A DNA stretch of 55,990 bases from JBKECY01 sp047975025 (GTDB lineage: Bacteria > Bacillota > Clostridia > Lachnospirales > Lachnospiraceae). The notes beneath the pieces are model-generated. The model was not told the DNA's origin, ran no database searches, and was given only the letters and a program-made list of their open reading frames with translations. Each line of letters starts with the position of its first letter. Position 1 is the first letter of the stretch. The position numbers and the translations under genes were made by a program. The stretch is from contig JBKECY010000029.1 of NCBI GenBank assembly GCA_047975025.1, positions 1 to 55,990 of the forward strand, given 5' to 3'. Shown piece after piece: positions 43,377 to 51,979 of the stretch.

Positions 43377-46258
43377 AAATCAAGCAAGTAATTAAAAAGA
43401 TTGGTATGAAACGTTCTTACATTCTGCTGGTGGTTTTTGCGGCAATGGCTGTGATTCTGATTCAGAAGTTATTTGTGCTCCAGATTATTCAGGGTGAAGA
43501 ATACACGAACAGCTTTACAACAAAAATCAAAAAAACACGAAGCATTACGAGTACGCGAGGCAATATTCTCGACCGAAACGGGGAAGTCCTGGCCAGTAAC
43601 CAGCTTTCTTATTCTTTGACTTTAGAGGATAATGGAACTTACAGCACTACCAGAGAATCAAACCTCACGTTAAATTCTGTTGCCTATAAACTTCTGGGCA
43701 TTTTACAGAAAGAGGATGATACGTTCGATACCAGTTTCCATATTATCATTAATGATATGGGCGGCTATGAATTTGATGTTTCCGGAACTTCACTGCAACG
43801 TTTCCGGGCGGATATTTATGGTGAATCAAGTATTGATGACATGACAACAGAACAGGCAAATGCTTCTGCTTCTGACATGATGAAGTATCTGTCGGGGTCC
43901 GAACGTTTTTGTGTTGTTCTCACCGGCGACAATGCCTATACATCCGAAGAGCTGGCCGAGTACGGTCTTCCGGAAGAACTGACACAAAATGAAATTCTTC
44001 AGATTACCAGAGTCCGTTATGAACTTTCGACCAACAGTTTTCGTAAATATGTCCCCGTAACGCTTGCCACAGATGTAAGCTCAGATACGGTGGCATCCAT
44101 TATGGAAAATAAAGATTCGCTGCAAGGCGTTGATATTGCGGAAGATACGATTCGTTACTATGAGGACAGCGTGTATTTTGCCAATATTCTTGGATATACC
44201 GGTAAAGCTTCCTCAGAAGAACTTTCTGATTTGCAGGAGGAGAGTGATAATTATTCCTCTACTTCGATTATTGGTAAGACTGGCATCGAACAGTATGAGG
44301 AAACACAGTTGCAAGGTGTGGACGGAGAAGAAACTGTCTATGTAGATAACCTTGGAAAAGTCCTCCAGATTGACGACAGTGCCACAGTAGAGCCGGTGGC
44401 AGGAAATAATGTATATCTGTCCATTGACAAAAATCTTCAGATTGCAGTCTATAAAATCATTGAGCAGCGTCTGGCTGCCATCCTGGTTGACAATATCATT
44501 GATGCGCGGACTTTTGATGCGGAAAGTGTCAGCGACACTACTGAGATTCGAATCCCGATTTACGATGTATATAATGCATTGGTAGGCAACAGTGTGATCG
44601 ATATTGATCATTTCTCGGCGGAAGACGCATCCGGCACAGAACAGGCATTATACGCTGCGTTCCAGCAAAAACAGACGTCTGTATTCGCTACAATCACCGA
44701 GCAATTGACCGGTGATACAACGACTGCCTATAAGGACCTGCCCGAAGAGACACAGGAATATATGGATTATATTATTAACGATTTGCTCATCGATCGTCTG
44801 GGTATCCTGTCCCAGAACGCTATTGATACCACAGATAAGACATATATCGCCTGGAATACGGATCAGTCAATCAGCGCCAAAGAATTTCTGACCTATGCTG
44901 CCAGCCAGAATTGGATCGATATCAGTCAGATTGATTCAGAGGGAGACTACCTGGACTCTAATGAGGTCTATTCGTTCCTTACACAATATATTACGGAATA
45001 TTTAAATACCGATACACAGTTCAATAAAATTTTGTACAAATATATGCTGCATGAAGATGCTATTTCACCAGCGCAGCTTTGCACCGTTTTATATGACCAG
45101 GGCATCCTTGATGCGCAGACTGACAGTCTGTATGCCACCTTTATTTCCGGTGGTATCAGCACCTATGATTTCATGATCCAGCAGATTCAGAATCTGAAGA
45201 TTACGCCGGCGCAGCTGGCACTTGATCCATATTCAGCGTCCGCTGTGGTAACTGACCCTAACACAGGTGAAGTCCTGGCTTGTGTCAGTTACCCGGGATA
45301 TGATAATAACAAACTCGCTAATACAATGGATACGGGATATTATTATAAACTCGTCAACGATGCTTCGCAGCCACTGTTCAATAAAGCTACACAGCAGAAG
45401 ACCGCACCTGGATCGACCTTTAAGCTCGTTTCAGCCATTGCCGGTATGCAGGAGAATGTAATCACCTCGACTTCGACCATTACATGCAACGGTGTGTTTG
45501 ATTTAGTATCTCCGTCAATTCAATGTTATGGCGGAACTGCACATGGGTCGCTGGATCTGATCAGTGCAATTGAGCAGTCATGTAACGTGTATTTTACAAC
45601 GGTGGGGTATCGTCTGGGGTTAACGGCTGACAATACTTTCTCAGAAACACAAAGTCTGGCAAAACTGGAACAGTACGCTTCACTTATGGATCTGGATAAA
45701 AAAAGCGGTGTGGAAATTTCCGAAGCCTCTCCGCAGGTTTCGGATAGCATGGCTGTTCCTTCCTATATTGGACAGGGTACACATCTATACACCACATCAG
45801 GACTTGCCCGCTATGTAAGTACACTGGCGAATTCGGGAACCAGTTATAAACTATCGCTGCTTGATAAGCTCACTGATGCCAATGGAAATGTAATTACGGA
45901 TTATACCCCCGAAGTTGAAAGTACAATTTCACTTTCTGACGAATTATGGAATGATCTTCATACTGGCATGAGAGAAGTGGTTCAGCTGCATTCGGAAATG
46001 TCAGAAATCGGAGTTGATGTTGCCGGTAAGACCGGTACGGCTCAGGAGTCGGAGGTACGGCCTGACCATGGTCTGTTTGTTGGATATGCACCCTATGATA
46101 ATCCTACGATGTCTTTAGCGGTCCGAATCCCCTATGGATATTCTTCAGGTAATGCAACTTTAATTGCAAGTGATATCTTCAAATATAGTTTTTCTGAAGA
46201 TGCAAATGTTATTACCGGAACTGCTTCGGAGACTACAAGCATGCAGTCACTTGATTAG
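43367..46258 (+). CDS. mrdA: Penicillin-binding protein 2 (elongasome transpeptidase), with large insertion
   Basis: A 963-residue class B PBP: a short cytoplasmic start, one transmembrane helix (about 17-38), and a dimerisation domain with STRGNILDRNGEVLASN. The transpeptidase has S683-TFK, S738-CN and K888-TG. PBP2 proteins are usually 600-720 residues. Here about 225-250 extra residues (roughly 365-618, acidic and helical) sit between VYLSIDKNLQIAVYKIIEQ and ASAVVTDPNTGEVLA, near the start of the transpeptidase domain. It works with RodA, encoded next, in lateral wall synthesis. ATG 43367 and ATG 43373 are both possible starts. Confidence 0.93.
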   Translation: MVMKIKQVIKKIGMKRSYILLVVFAAMAVILIQKLFVLQIIQGEEYTNSFTTKIKKTRSITSTRGNILDRNGEVLASNQLSYSLTLEDNGTYSTTRESNLTLNSVAYKLLGILQKEDDTFDTSFHIIINDMGGYEFDVSGTSLQRFRADIYGESSIDDMTTEQANASASDMMKYLSGSERFCVVLTGDNAYTSEELAEYGLPEELTQNEILQITRVRYELSTNSFRKYVPVTLATDVSSDTVASIMENKDSLQGVDIAEDTIRYYEDSVYFANILGYTGKASSEELSDLQEESDNYSSTSIIGKTGIEQYEETQLQGVDGEETVYVDNLGKVLQIDDSATVEPVAGNNVYLSIDKNLQIAVYKIIEQRLAAILVDNIIDARTFDAESVSDTTEIRIPIYDVYNALVGNSVIDIDHFSAEDASGTEQALYAAFQQKQTSVFATITEQLTGDTTTAYKDLPEETQEYMDYIINDLLIDRLGILSQNAIDTTDKTYIAWNTDQSISAKEFLTYAASQNWIDISQIDSEGDYLDSNEVYSFLTQYITEYLNTDTQFNKILYKYMLHEDAISPAQLCTVLYDQGILDAQTDSLYATFISGGISTYDFMIQQIQNLKITPAQLALDPYSASAVVTDPNTGEVLACVSYPGYDNNKLANTMDTGYYYKLVNDASQPLFNKATQQKTAPGSTFKLVSAIAGMQENVITSTSTITCNGVFDLVSPSIQCYGGTAHGSLDLISAIEQSCNVYFTTVGYRLGLTADNTFSETQSLAKLEQYASLMDLDKKSGVEISEASPQVSDSMAVPSYIGQGTHLYTTSGLARYVSTLANSGTSYKLSLLDKLTDANGNVITDYTPEVESTISLSDELWNDLHTGMREVVQLHSEMSEIGVDVAGKTGTAQESEVRPDHGLFVGYAPYDNPTMSLAVRIPYGYSSGNATLIASDIFKYSFSEDANVITGTASETTSMQSLD

Positions 46259-46277
46259 CATGAACAGGGAGAAATAA

Positions 46278-47447
46278 ATGTTAAAACAATACAAACTCAA
46301 ATTTTATAATTTCAGACTCGTTGTATATCTGATTGCCATCAGTCTGCTTGGCGTACTCCTCGTAGGCTCTGCAATGAAATCTCTGCAGACCCGACAACTT
46401 GCAGGTGTGATTGTAGGTATTTGTCTGATGGTGATTATTTCTCTCATCGATTTCAGCTGGATATTGAATTTTTACTGGGTCATCTATATTGTGAATACCA
46501 TCCTGTTGGTCGGGATTCGCTTTCTAGGTCATTCCGCCGGCGGCGCCACCAGATGGATTGATATCGGCGGATTTCGATTTCAGCCTACGGAGATTTCAAA
46601 AGTACTGATTATCTTATTTTTTGCTCAATTTTTCATGAAGCATGAAGAAACGCTTAATTCACTAAAGACGTTGGCATTATCGCTCGTATTACTCGCACTG
46701 CCTTTGGCGCTGATTGCCTCACAGCCTGACTTAAAGAACACGATTACCATTTTTATTATCTTTCTGGCCATGCTGTTTGTCGCCGGTCTAAGCTACAAAA
46801 TCATTGCCGGAGGCATTCTGCTGGTGGTACCACTTGTCATTATTTTTATGACGATTGTGGCACAGCCGGATCAGGATATCTTCTTCTTAAAAGACTACCA
46901 GAAAGAGCGTATTGTCGCATGGATTTACCCGGACAGTGAAGAAAATGCGGATAATGTGGAACAGCAGAACAACTCCATTACGGCTATCGGCTCCGGTGAG
47001 CTGACCGGCAAAGGGTTGAATAACAACGAAGTTTCCTCAGCGAACAAAGGAAACTATGTATCTCAAATTCAGACTGACTTTATTTTTGCGGTAGCGGGAG
47101 AGGAGCTTGGATTTATTGGATGCAGCCTGATTGTGCTTCTCTTGTTTTTAATTACCTATGAATGTATACGCATGAGCCGGCGCTCTAAGGATCTTTCCGG
47201 AACCATTATTTGCTGCGGTATGGCTATGATTATTGCGTTTCAAAGTTTTTTGAATATTTGTGTGGCTACGGGAATTCTCCCGAATACGGGAACACCACTG
47301 CCATTTTTAAGCTACGGATTATCGTCCCTGATCAGCCTCTTTATTGGTATGGGACTTGTACTTAACGTAGGACTGCAAAGTACCTATTACAAACCGCAGG
47401 AGCAGCACAAAACACTGATGGAAACGAGGTCATCTGATGAGTACTAG
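46278..47447 (+). CDS. rodA: RodA (SEDS-family peptidoglycan glycosyltransferase)
   Basis: A 389-residue polytopic membrane protein with about ten helices. SEDS signatures are present: GHSAGGATRWIDIGGFRFQP, QPDLKNTITIF, QTDFIFAVAGEELGF and NTGTPLPFLSYGLSSLI. It polymerises glycan strands for the elongasome in partnership with the PBP2 encoded immediately upstream. CAGGGAGAAA precedes ATG 46278. The end overlaps the carboxypeptidase gene by 11 bases. Confidence 0.95.
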   Translation: MLKQYKLKFYNFRLVVYLIAISLLGVLLVGSAMKSLQTRQLAGVIVGICLMVIISLIDFSWILNFYWVIYIVNTILLVGIRFLGHSAGGATRWIDIGGFRFQPTEISKVLIILFFAQFFMKHEETLNSLKTLALSLVLLALPLALIASQPDLKNTITIFIIFLAMLFVAGLSYKIIAGGILLVVPLVIIFMTIVAQPDQDIFFLKDYQKERIVAWIYPDSEENADNVEQQNNSITAIGSGELTGKGLNNNEVSSANKGNYVSQIQTDFIFAVAGEELGFIGCSLIVLLLFLITYECIRMSRRSKDLSGTIICCGMAMIIAFQSFLNICVATGILPNTGTPLPFLSYGLSSLISLFIGMGLVLNVGLQSTYYKPQEQHKTLMETRSSDEY

Positions 47448-48468
47448 AGCATCTGCCAAGAAACGAAAACGACAGAATAAAAAGAAGAAAACGTTACTAT
47501 GGCTTTTCCTTCTGGCCCTCATAACGGCCTTAGGGATACTTGTATTTTTCCTGCTGCAAAGAATAAGCCTGTCGGAAACAGTTTCTCCCTACTCAATTGA
47601 GAATACGTTTTCCACAGATACCTCGGAGATTGAATATCAAAGCCTGGGTGGCTTTGCCGAAAATCTCTGTGTTGGTTCAGATGGTGTATTGCTTCCTAAT
47701 GTGAGTCTTGAAGACACGCAGACAGGCGGTCTGTTCAATCTTAAAGACAAATCGATTGTCTATTCCAAAGGGATTTACGATAAAGTCTATCCCGCCAGTA
47801 TTACAAAACTTATGACAGCCATTCTGGCTTTAAAATACGGAAATCTGGAAGATATGGTGACCATTAGTCAATCGGCGGTAACGTTAGAGTCCGGTTCTCA
47901 GGTTGCAGGTTTTTCCGCGGGAGATCAGGTTTCCATGGATGCCCTGCTGCAATGCCTTCTGGTATATTCAGGTAACGATGCGGCCGCAGCAATCGCAGAG
48001 CATATTGGCGGTACACAGGAACAGTTCGTTGCCATGATGAACGAAGAAGCGAAAACATTAGGCATGACACAGACATCGTTCACTAATCCGCATGGTCTGC
48101 ATGACGATAATCACTACACAAGTGTTTATGATATTTATCTGATGCTAAATGAAGCCATGAGTTATTCTCGTTTTCTGGAAATTATACAACAAGGCTCCTA
48201 TACGGTTCATTATACACGTGCTGACGGAACTGCCAGAGAAACTACATTGCCTTCTACTGACCGCTATCTGACAGGTGAAGCAACCGCTCCAAAGGGAGTG
48301 ACAGTACTAGGTGGTAAAACAGGAACAACGGATCAGGCTGGCAGCTGTCTGTCACTTATTTCCCAGAATTCCTATGGGGATTTTTATATTTCAATTGTTT
48401 TAAATGCCAGTTCCAAGGATCAATTATATGAGCAGATGAATTCACTTCTGTCCACGATTAATTCTTAA
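47437..48468 (+). CDS. D-alanyl-D-alanine carboxypeptidase (peptidase S11, DacA-like)
   Basis: A 343-residue exported serine peptidase that trims the terminal D-Ala of stem peptides. It has a very basic N-terminus (KKRKRQNKKKK) and one transmembrane anchor (about 20-43). The catalytic motifs are S121-ITK in PASITKLMTA, S178-GN in YSGNDAAAAIAEH and K294-TG in GGKTGTTDQAG. The C-terminal membrane-dockng domain of classical PBP5 is missing, since the protein ends soon after the catalytic domain. It is the last gene of the mre/mrd wall operon. Confidence 0.94.
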   Translation: MSTRASAKKRKRQNKKKKTLLWLFLLALITALGILVFFLLQRISLSETVSPYSIENTFSTDTSEIEYQSLGGFAENLCVGSDGVLLPNVSLEDTQTGGLFNLKDKSIVYSKGIYDKVYPASITKLMTAILALKYGNLEDMVTISQSAVTLESGSQVAGFSAGDQVSMDALLQCLLVYSGNDAAAAIAEHIGGTQEQFVAMMNEEAKTLGMTQTSFTNPHGLHDDNHYTSVYDIYLMLNEAMSYSRFLEIIQQGSYTVHYTRADGTARETTLPSTDRYLTGEATAPKGVTVLGGKTGTTDQAGSCLSLISQNSYGDFYISIVLNASSKDQLYEQMNSLLSTINS

Positions 48469-48474
48469 ATAGGG

Positions 48475-48503
48475 TTGAAATTTTATTTAATATACACTAT
48501 AAT
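48475..48503 (+). promoter_or_regulatory. Promoter of the small P-loop protein gene
   Basis: TTGAAA at 48475-48480, a 17-base spacer and TATAAT at 48498-48503. It starts only six bases after the carboxypeptidase stop. The -10 is followed by an AT-rich 5' leader of about 50 bases. Confidence 0.82.
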
Positions 48504-48562
48504 ATCATCATAACATTAAATCTATTAGTCAATAATAACAATAAACTTAAGGAGGGCATACG

Positions 48563-48988
48563 ATGATGGAGCTGATAGTGGGAAAAAAAGGAAAAGGCAA
48601 GACCAAAATCTTATTAAACAAAGTAAATGATGTTATTAAAACTTCCAGCGGTAGCGTTGTATACATTGATAAAAGCTCAAAGCATATGTTTGAATTGAAT
48701 AATAAGATACGGCTTATTGACACCTCTGATTTTACTTTGGAAAATGTAGATGCTTTTATAGGATTCATTAACGGAATTCTTTCTCAGGATCGGGATTTAG
48801 ATTGTATTTATCTGGATAGTTTTTTAAGAGTTTCAAGATTAGAAGATGAGTCAACCAATTTACATGTTGCATTGGATGCCCTCAAAACCATAGGCGACAA
48901 GTTTAATGTTACTTTTGTTCTTAGTATTTCCGCTGATAAGCAGGATATTCCGGAAGCGTATCATGAAAATGTTGTTGTTGCGCTTTAG
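48563..48988 (+). CDS. Small orphan P-loop ATPase-like protein
   Basis: A 141-residue cytoplasmic protein. Walker A is GKKGKGKT (7-14), and a Walker-B-like strand LDCIYLDSFLRV lies near residue 75. The C-terminal FNVTFVLSISADKQDIPE resembles the sensor strand of P-loop NTPases. It is too short for a full ABC or AAA module. Similar small proteins are sometimes labelled twitching-motility-like, but no pilus gene is nearby and I do not assign a function. AAGGAGGG precedes ATG 48563. It has its own promoter and a strong terminator, so it is monocistronic. Confidence 0.75.
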   Translation: MMELIVGKKGKGKTKILLNKVNDVIKTSSGSVVYIDKSSKHMFELNNKIRLIDTSDFTLENVDAFIGFINGILSQDRDLDCIYLDSFLRVSRLEDESTNLHVALDALKTIGDKFNVTFVLSISADKQDIPEAYHENVVVAL

Positions 48989-49013
48989 AAGGCTTTTGTT
49001 TTCAAGCTATCTT

Positions 49014-49056
49014 CAGGCAGGGTGGTGTGCTGCTGCACATATCCTGCCTGTTTTTT
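49014..49056 (+). terminator. Intrinsic terminator after the P-loop protein gene
   Basis: CAGGCAGG (49014-49021) pairs perfectly with CCTGCCTG (49043-49050) and is followed by six T (49051-49056). The 21-base loop contains a second small stem, GTGC/GCAC. Confidence 0.93.
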
Positions 49057-49088
49057 CGTTGATTTGTCCTTAGTATATAGACATGAAC

Positions 49089-49117
49089 TTGTCATATTTG
49101 ACACAAAATGATACAAT
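49089..49117 (+). promoter_or_regulatory. Promoter with palindrome upstream of the HlyD-like gene
   Basis: TTGTCA at 49089-49094, a 17-base spacer and TACAAT at 49112-49117. TGTCA-TATT-TGACA (49090-49103) is a perfect palindrome overlapping the -35 and spacer, and may be an operator. Confidence 0.65.
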
Positions 49118-49144
49118 GATGTGGCAAAGGAGTAGGTTTCCGTA

Positions 49145-50527
49145 ATGAATAAAAATATAAAGCCAGAGAATCATAAAAACATACTATGGCATCTAAAGGG
49201 GATTTTCACCTACAATGTGGGTACAGTTCTTTTCGGAGTGCTTCTTATTTATTTCTTAGTCAGTATTATTCTTTTTGTAACTGCGCCGTCCATCAAATCC
49301 TATCAGGTCGTTTCAGGACCGCTGGTGCAAAATGATACATATACAGGTGTCGTCCTCAAGCAGGAGCAGCTGATTTCTGCGGCCACAGACGGCTATGTCA
49401 GCTACTATGCACGTGAAGGCAGCAAGATCAATGCGACTGGGATTTTATACGGATTAAGTGATTTTCAAAATTCCACATCTTCCGAGGAATTGAGCAGTGA
49501 AGAATTATCGCAGATCAGGAATCAGATGAGCGGTTTTTCTTATAGTTTCAGTTCCGACAATTTCAGCTCTGCATATGTCTTTAAGTCCGAGCTGCAAGGT
49601 AATATTTTGAAATATGCCACACTTGATACCAGCCAGATCACAAATTCCGGAGATGGTATTATTACTGCATCGGGACAGGCATTAGAAGTTGCACAGGATG
49701 ATGGTATTGTGTTGTATGCCAAGGATAATTACACTGGTATAACCATAGATTCTGTATCACAAGATGTTGTAAACCCGACAACATATCAGCAGGAGAACCT
49801 AAAGACGCAAGATAAAGTATCTCTGGGGGACTCCGTCTGTACTCTGATTACCAGTGAAAACTGGAATCTTGTTATACCACTAAGTGCGGCACAGGCAGCT
49901 AATCTGACAGATATCGATACAATTCGTGTTAAATTCTTAAAAGATGGGAAAACGCAGGTGGGCACCTTCAGTATCCTTGAAAAAGATGGAAAAAAGTATG
50001 GCAATATTGGATTTGATAAAGGTCTGATTCGTTATTATTCAGAACGCTATCTGACAATCGAATTAGTTACAAATACGGCAACTGGATTGAAAATCCCCGT
50101 TTCTTCTCTGGATACCCGCGAATTTTATAAAATTCCAATTGAGTATGCTTCAAAAAGCGGAGGACAGGATACCATAGGATTTTTAAAACTACTTAATCCT
50201 ACGGATCAAAATCAGGGCAGTGAATTTGTTCAGGCAACGATTTATGCCAAATCCGATACTGACTATTATGTGGATACAGATACATTTAATGAAGGAGATA
50301 CCATCATCATGCCGGAATCTTCGAATGTTTTCGTAATACGCGATAAGGAGGCGAAGGAAGGTGTGTACTCCATTAACAAAGGATATGCTGTTTTCCGGGT
50401 CGTATCCATAATAAAGCAGAATGAAGAATACTGTATTATTGAAAAAGATTCCAGCTATGGGGTAGCCCAATATGACTATATAGCATTAAATGCCTCTGCT
50501 GTTGAAGAAAATGATATCTTAAAATAA
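49145..50527 (+). CDS. HlyD-like membrane-anchored protein
   Basis: A 460-residue protein. A cytoplasmic start of about 23 residues is followed by one transmembrane helix (about 24-47). The extracytoplasmic part begins with a biotinyl-lipoyl-like strand region (TYTGVVLKQEQLISAATDGY, then VSYYAREGSKI). This topology resembles membrane-fusion adaptors, but the long coiled-coil hairpin of true HlyD proteins is not evident and no partner transporter is encoded nearby. It precedes yggS and sepF, so a role in the division region is possible. AAAGGAG precedes ATG 49145. Confidence 0.7.
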   Translation: MNKNIKPENHKNILWHLKGIFTYNVGTVLFGVLLIYFLVSIILFVTAPSIKSYQVVSGPLVQNDTYTGVVLKQEQLISAATDGYVSYYAREGSKINATGILYGLSDFQNSTSSEELSSEELSQIRNQMSGFSYSFSSDNFSSAYVFKSELQGNILKYATLDTSQITNSGDGIITASGQALEVAQDDGIVLYAKDNYTGITIDSVSQDVVNPTTYQQENLKTQDKVSLGDSVCTLITSENWNLVIPLSAAQAANLTDIDTIRVKFLKDGKTQVGTFSILEKDGKKYGNIGFDKGLIRYYSERYLTIELVTNTATGLKIPVSSLDTREFYKIPIEYASKSGGQDTIGFLKLLNPTDQNQGSEFVQATIYAKSDTDYYVDTDTFNEGDTIIMPESSNVFVIRDKEAKEGVYSINKGYAVFRVVSIIKQNEEYCIIEKDSSYGVAQYDYIALNASAVEENDILK

Positions 50528-50569
50528 CACCATACAATTGAGCGTTTTGACAAAATAGGAGTGTTGCAT

Positions 50570-51262
50570 ATGTTAAGCGAGAATTTACAAAGAGTTGAGG
50601 AGCAGGTCGCCCAGGCTTGCTTAAGAGCGGGCAGAGCACGAGATGAGGTTACACTGCTTGCTGTAAGTAAGACAAAGCCGGTAGAAGCCTTACAGGAAAT
50701 TTATAATGCGGGAGTTCGTGATTTTGGAGAAAACAAAGTACAGGAAATCCGGGATAAACGGCCATTACTGCCGGAAGATATACATTGGCATATGATTGGC
50801 CATCTGCAGCGCAATAAGGTGAAATATATTGCAGATTCCGTCACCTTGATCCATTCACTTGATTCACTTCGTCTGGCTTCTAGTATTGATCAGGAAGCGG
50901 CCAAAGCAAATCGGATTATACCGGTGTTGATCGAAGTAAATGTGGCTGCTGAAGACAGCAAATTCGGGCTCAGTCCTGACGATACCGTTGCCTTTATTGA
51001 AAGCATTTCTGAGCTGCCGCATATTAAAATCAGCGGTCTTATGACAATTGCTCCGTATGTAGCAAATCCCGAAGATAATAGAAGGATATTTCACGATTTA
51101 AAGAAATTAAGTGTTGACATTATTGGTAAAAACATTAATAATATATCTATGGATGTCTTAAGCATGGGGATGAGTGGAGATTATCAGGTGGCCATTGAAG
51201 AGGGCGCAACTATCGTCCGCGTAGGCACAGGTATTTTTGGTGAACGTGATTATTCCATATAA
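50570..51262 (+). CDS. yggS: YggS/YlmE family PLP homeostasis protein
   Basis: A 230-residue single-domain PLP-binding TIM barrel of the PLPBP family. The PLP lysine is in LLAVSKTKPVEALQE, followed by DFGENKVQE, WHMIGHLQRNKVK and the C-terminal SMGMSGDYQVAIEEGATIVR. The family maintains free PLP and amino-acid balance without a known catalytic reaction. I chose ATG 50570, eight bases after AGGAG; a GTG at 50561 overlaps that site. It lies upstream of sepF as ylmE does in Bacillus. Confidence 0.95.
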   Translation: MLSENLQRVEEQVAQACLRAGRARDEVTLLAVSKTKPVEALQEIYNAGVRDFGENKVQEIRDKRPLLPEDIHWHMIGHLQRNKVKYIADSVTLIHSLDSLRLASSIDQEAAKANRIIPVLIEVNVAAEDSKFGLSPDDTVAFIESISELPHIKISGLMTIAPYVANPEDNRRIFHDLKKLSVDIIGKNINNISMDVLSMGMSGDYQVAIEEGATIVRVGTGIFGERDYSI

Positions 51263-51336
51263 TTTACTTTCTGCCACTAAGCATAAGAGATGTCTTAAAA
51301 GAGAATACTACAGGATAAGATTGGAGATTATAAACT

Positions 51337-51876
51337 ATGGGAGTTCTTGATAAATTTTTAGATGCAATCAAAATTAACGATGATTACGATGATGATGACT
51401 TTTTTGATGACGATTTTGAAGATGAAGTAGAGACTGGGAGTGTCCGCAAGAAATTTACGGACAAATTCAAAAGAGATCGTTCAGATGACTACTATGACGA
51501 AGTCGAGGAGCCTGTGAAACCAGCCCGTACACCACGTCCGCAGACATCATCTAAAATCACTCCAATGCGTGCTTCTAAACGTGCCGGCACTCCTGTCGAG
51601 GTGAATATAATCAAACCTTCTACAATGGAGGATACTAAGAAAATTGCGGATACACTGCTTAATTCCTGCACCGCTATAATTAATCTTGAGGGAATCGACG
51701 TTGAACTGGCTCAAAGAATCATTGACTTTACTTCTGGTTCCTGCTATTCCTTAAACGGCCGTCTGCAGGTGATTTCAAGCTATATATTCATAGCTACACC
51801 GGATAATGTAGACTTATCTGGTGACTATCAGGAATTGGTTAACGGTTCTCTGCCTTCCTTACGTTCTAAATATTAA
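51337..51876 (+). CDS. sepF: Cell division protein SepF
   Basis: A 179-residue FtsZ-binding membrane anchor. The N-terminal amphipathic helix (MGVLDKFLDAIKI) should bind the membrane. A very acidic stretch (about 15-38, many Asp) and a basic Pro-rich linker follow. The conserved SepF core (about 86-170) has the features KPSTMEDTKKIADTLL, INLEGIDVELAQRIIDFTSG and YIFIATPDNVDLSG. TTGGAGA precedes ATG 51337. Confidence 0.96.
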   Translation: MGVLDKFLDAIKINDDYDDDDFFDDDFEDEVETGSVRKKFTDKFKRDRSDDYYDEVEEPVKPARTPRPQTSSKITPMRASKRAGTPVEVNIIKPSTMEDTKKIADTLLNSCTAIINLEGIDVELAQRIIDFTSGSCYSLNGRLQVISSYIFIATPDNVDLSGDYQELVNGSLPSLRSKY

Positions 51877-51918
51877 GAATTTTACAGCGAATCAGCTGTG
51901 TGTGTTTAGTCATTTATA

Positions 51919-51941
51919 GGCGTCAGAATTATTCTGGCGCC
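51919..51941 (+). terminator. Hairpin after sepF
   Basis: GGCGTCAGAA (51919-51928) pairs with TTCTGGCGCC (51932-51941) with one G-U over a three-base loop. Only a short T-run (GTTTA) follows, so it is a weak terminator or a stability element before aroB. Confidence 0.6.
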
Positions 51942-51979
51942 GTTTATGTGTAATAAAATTTATCTTAAGGAGATTGAAA

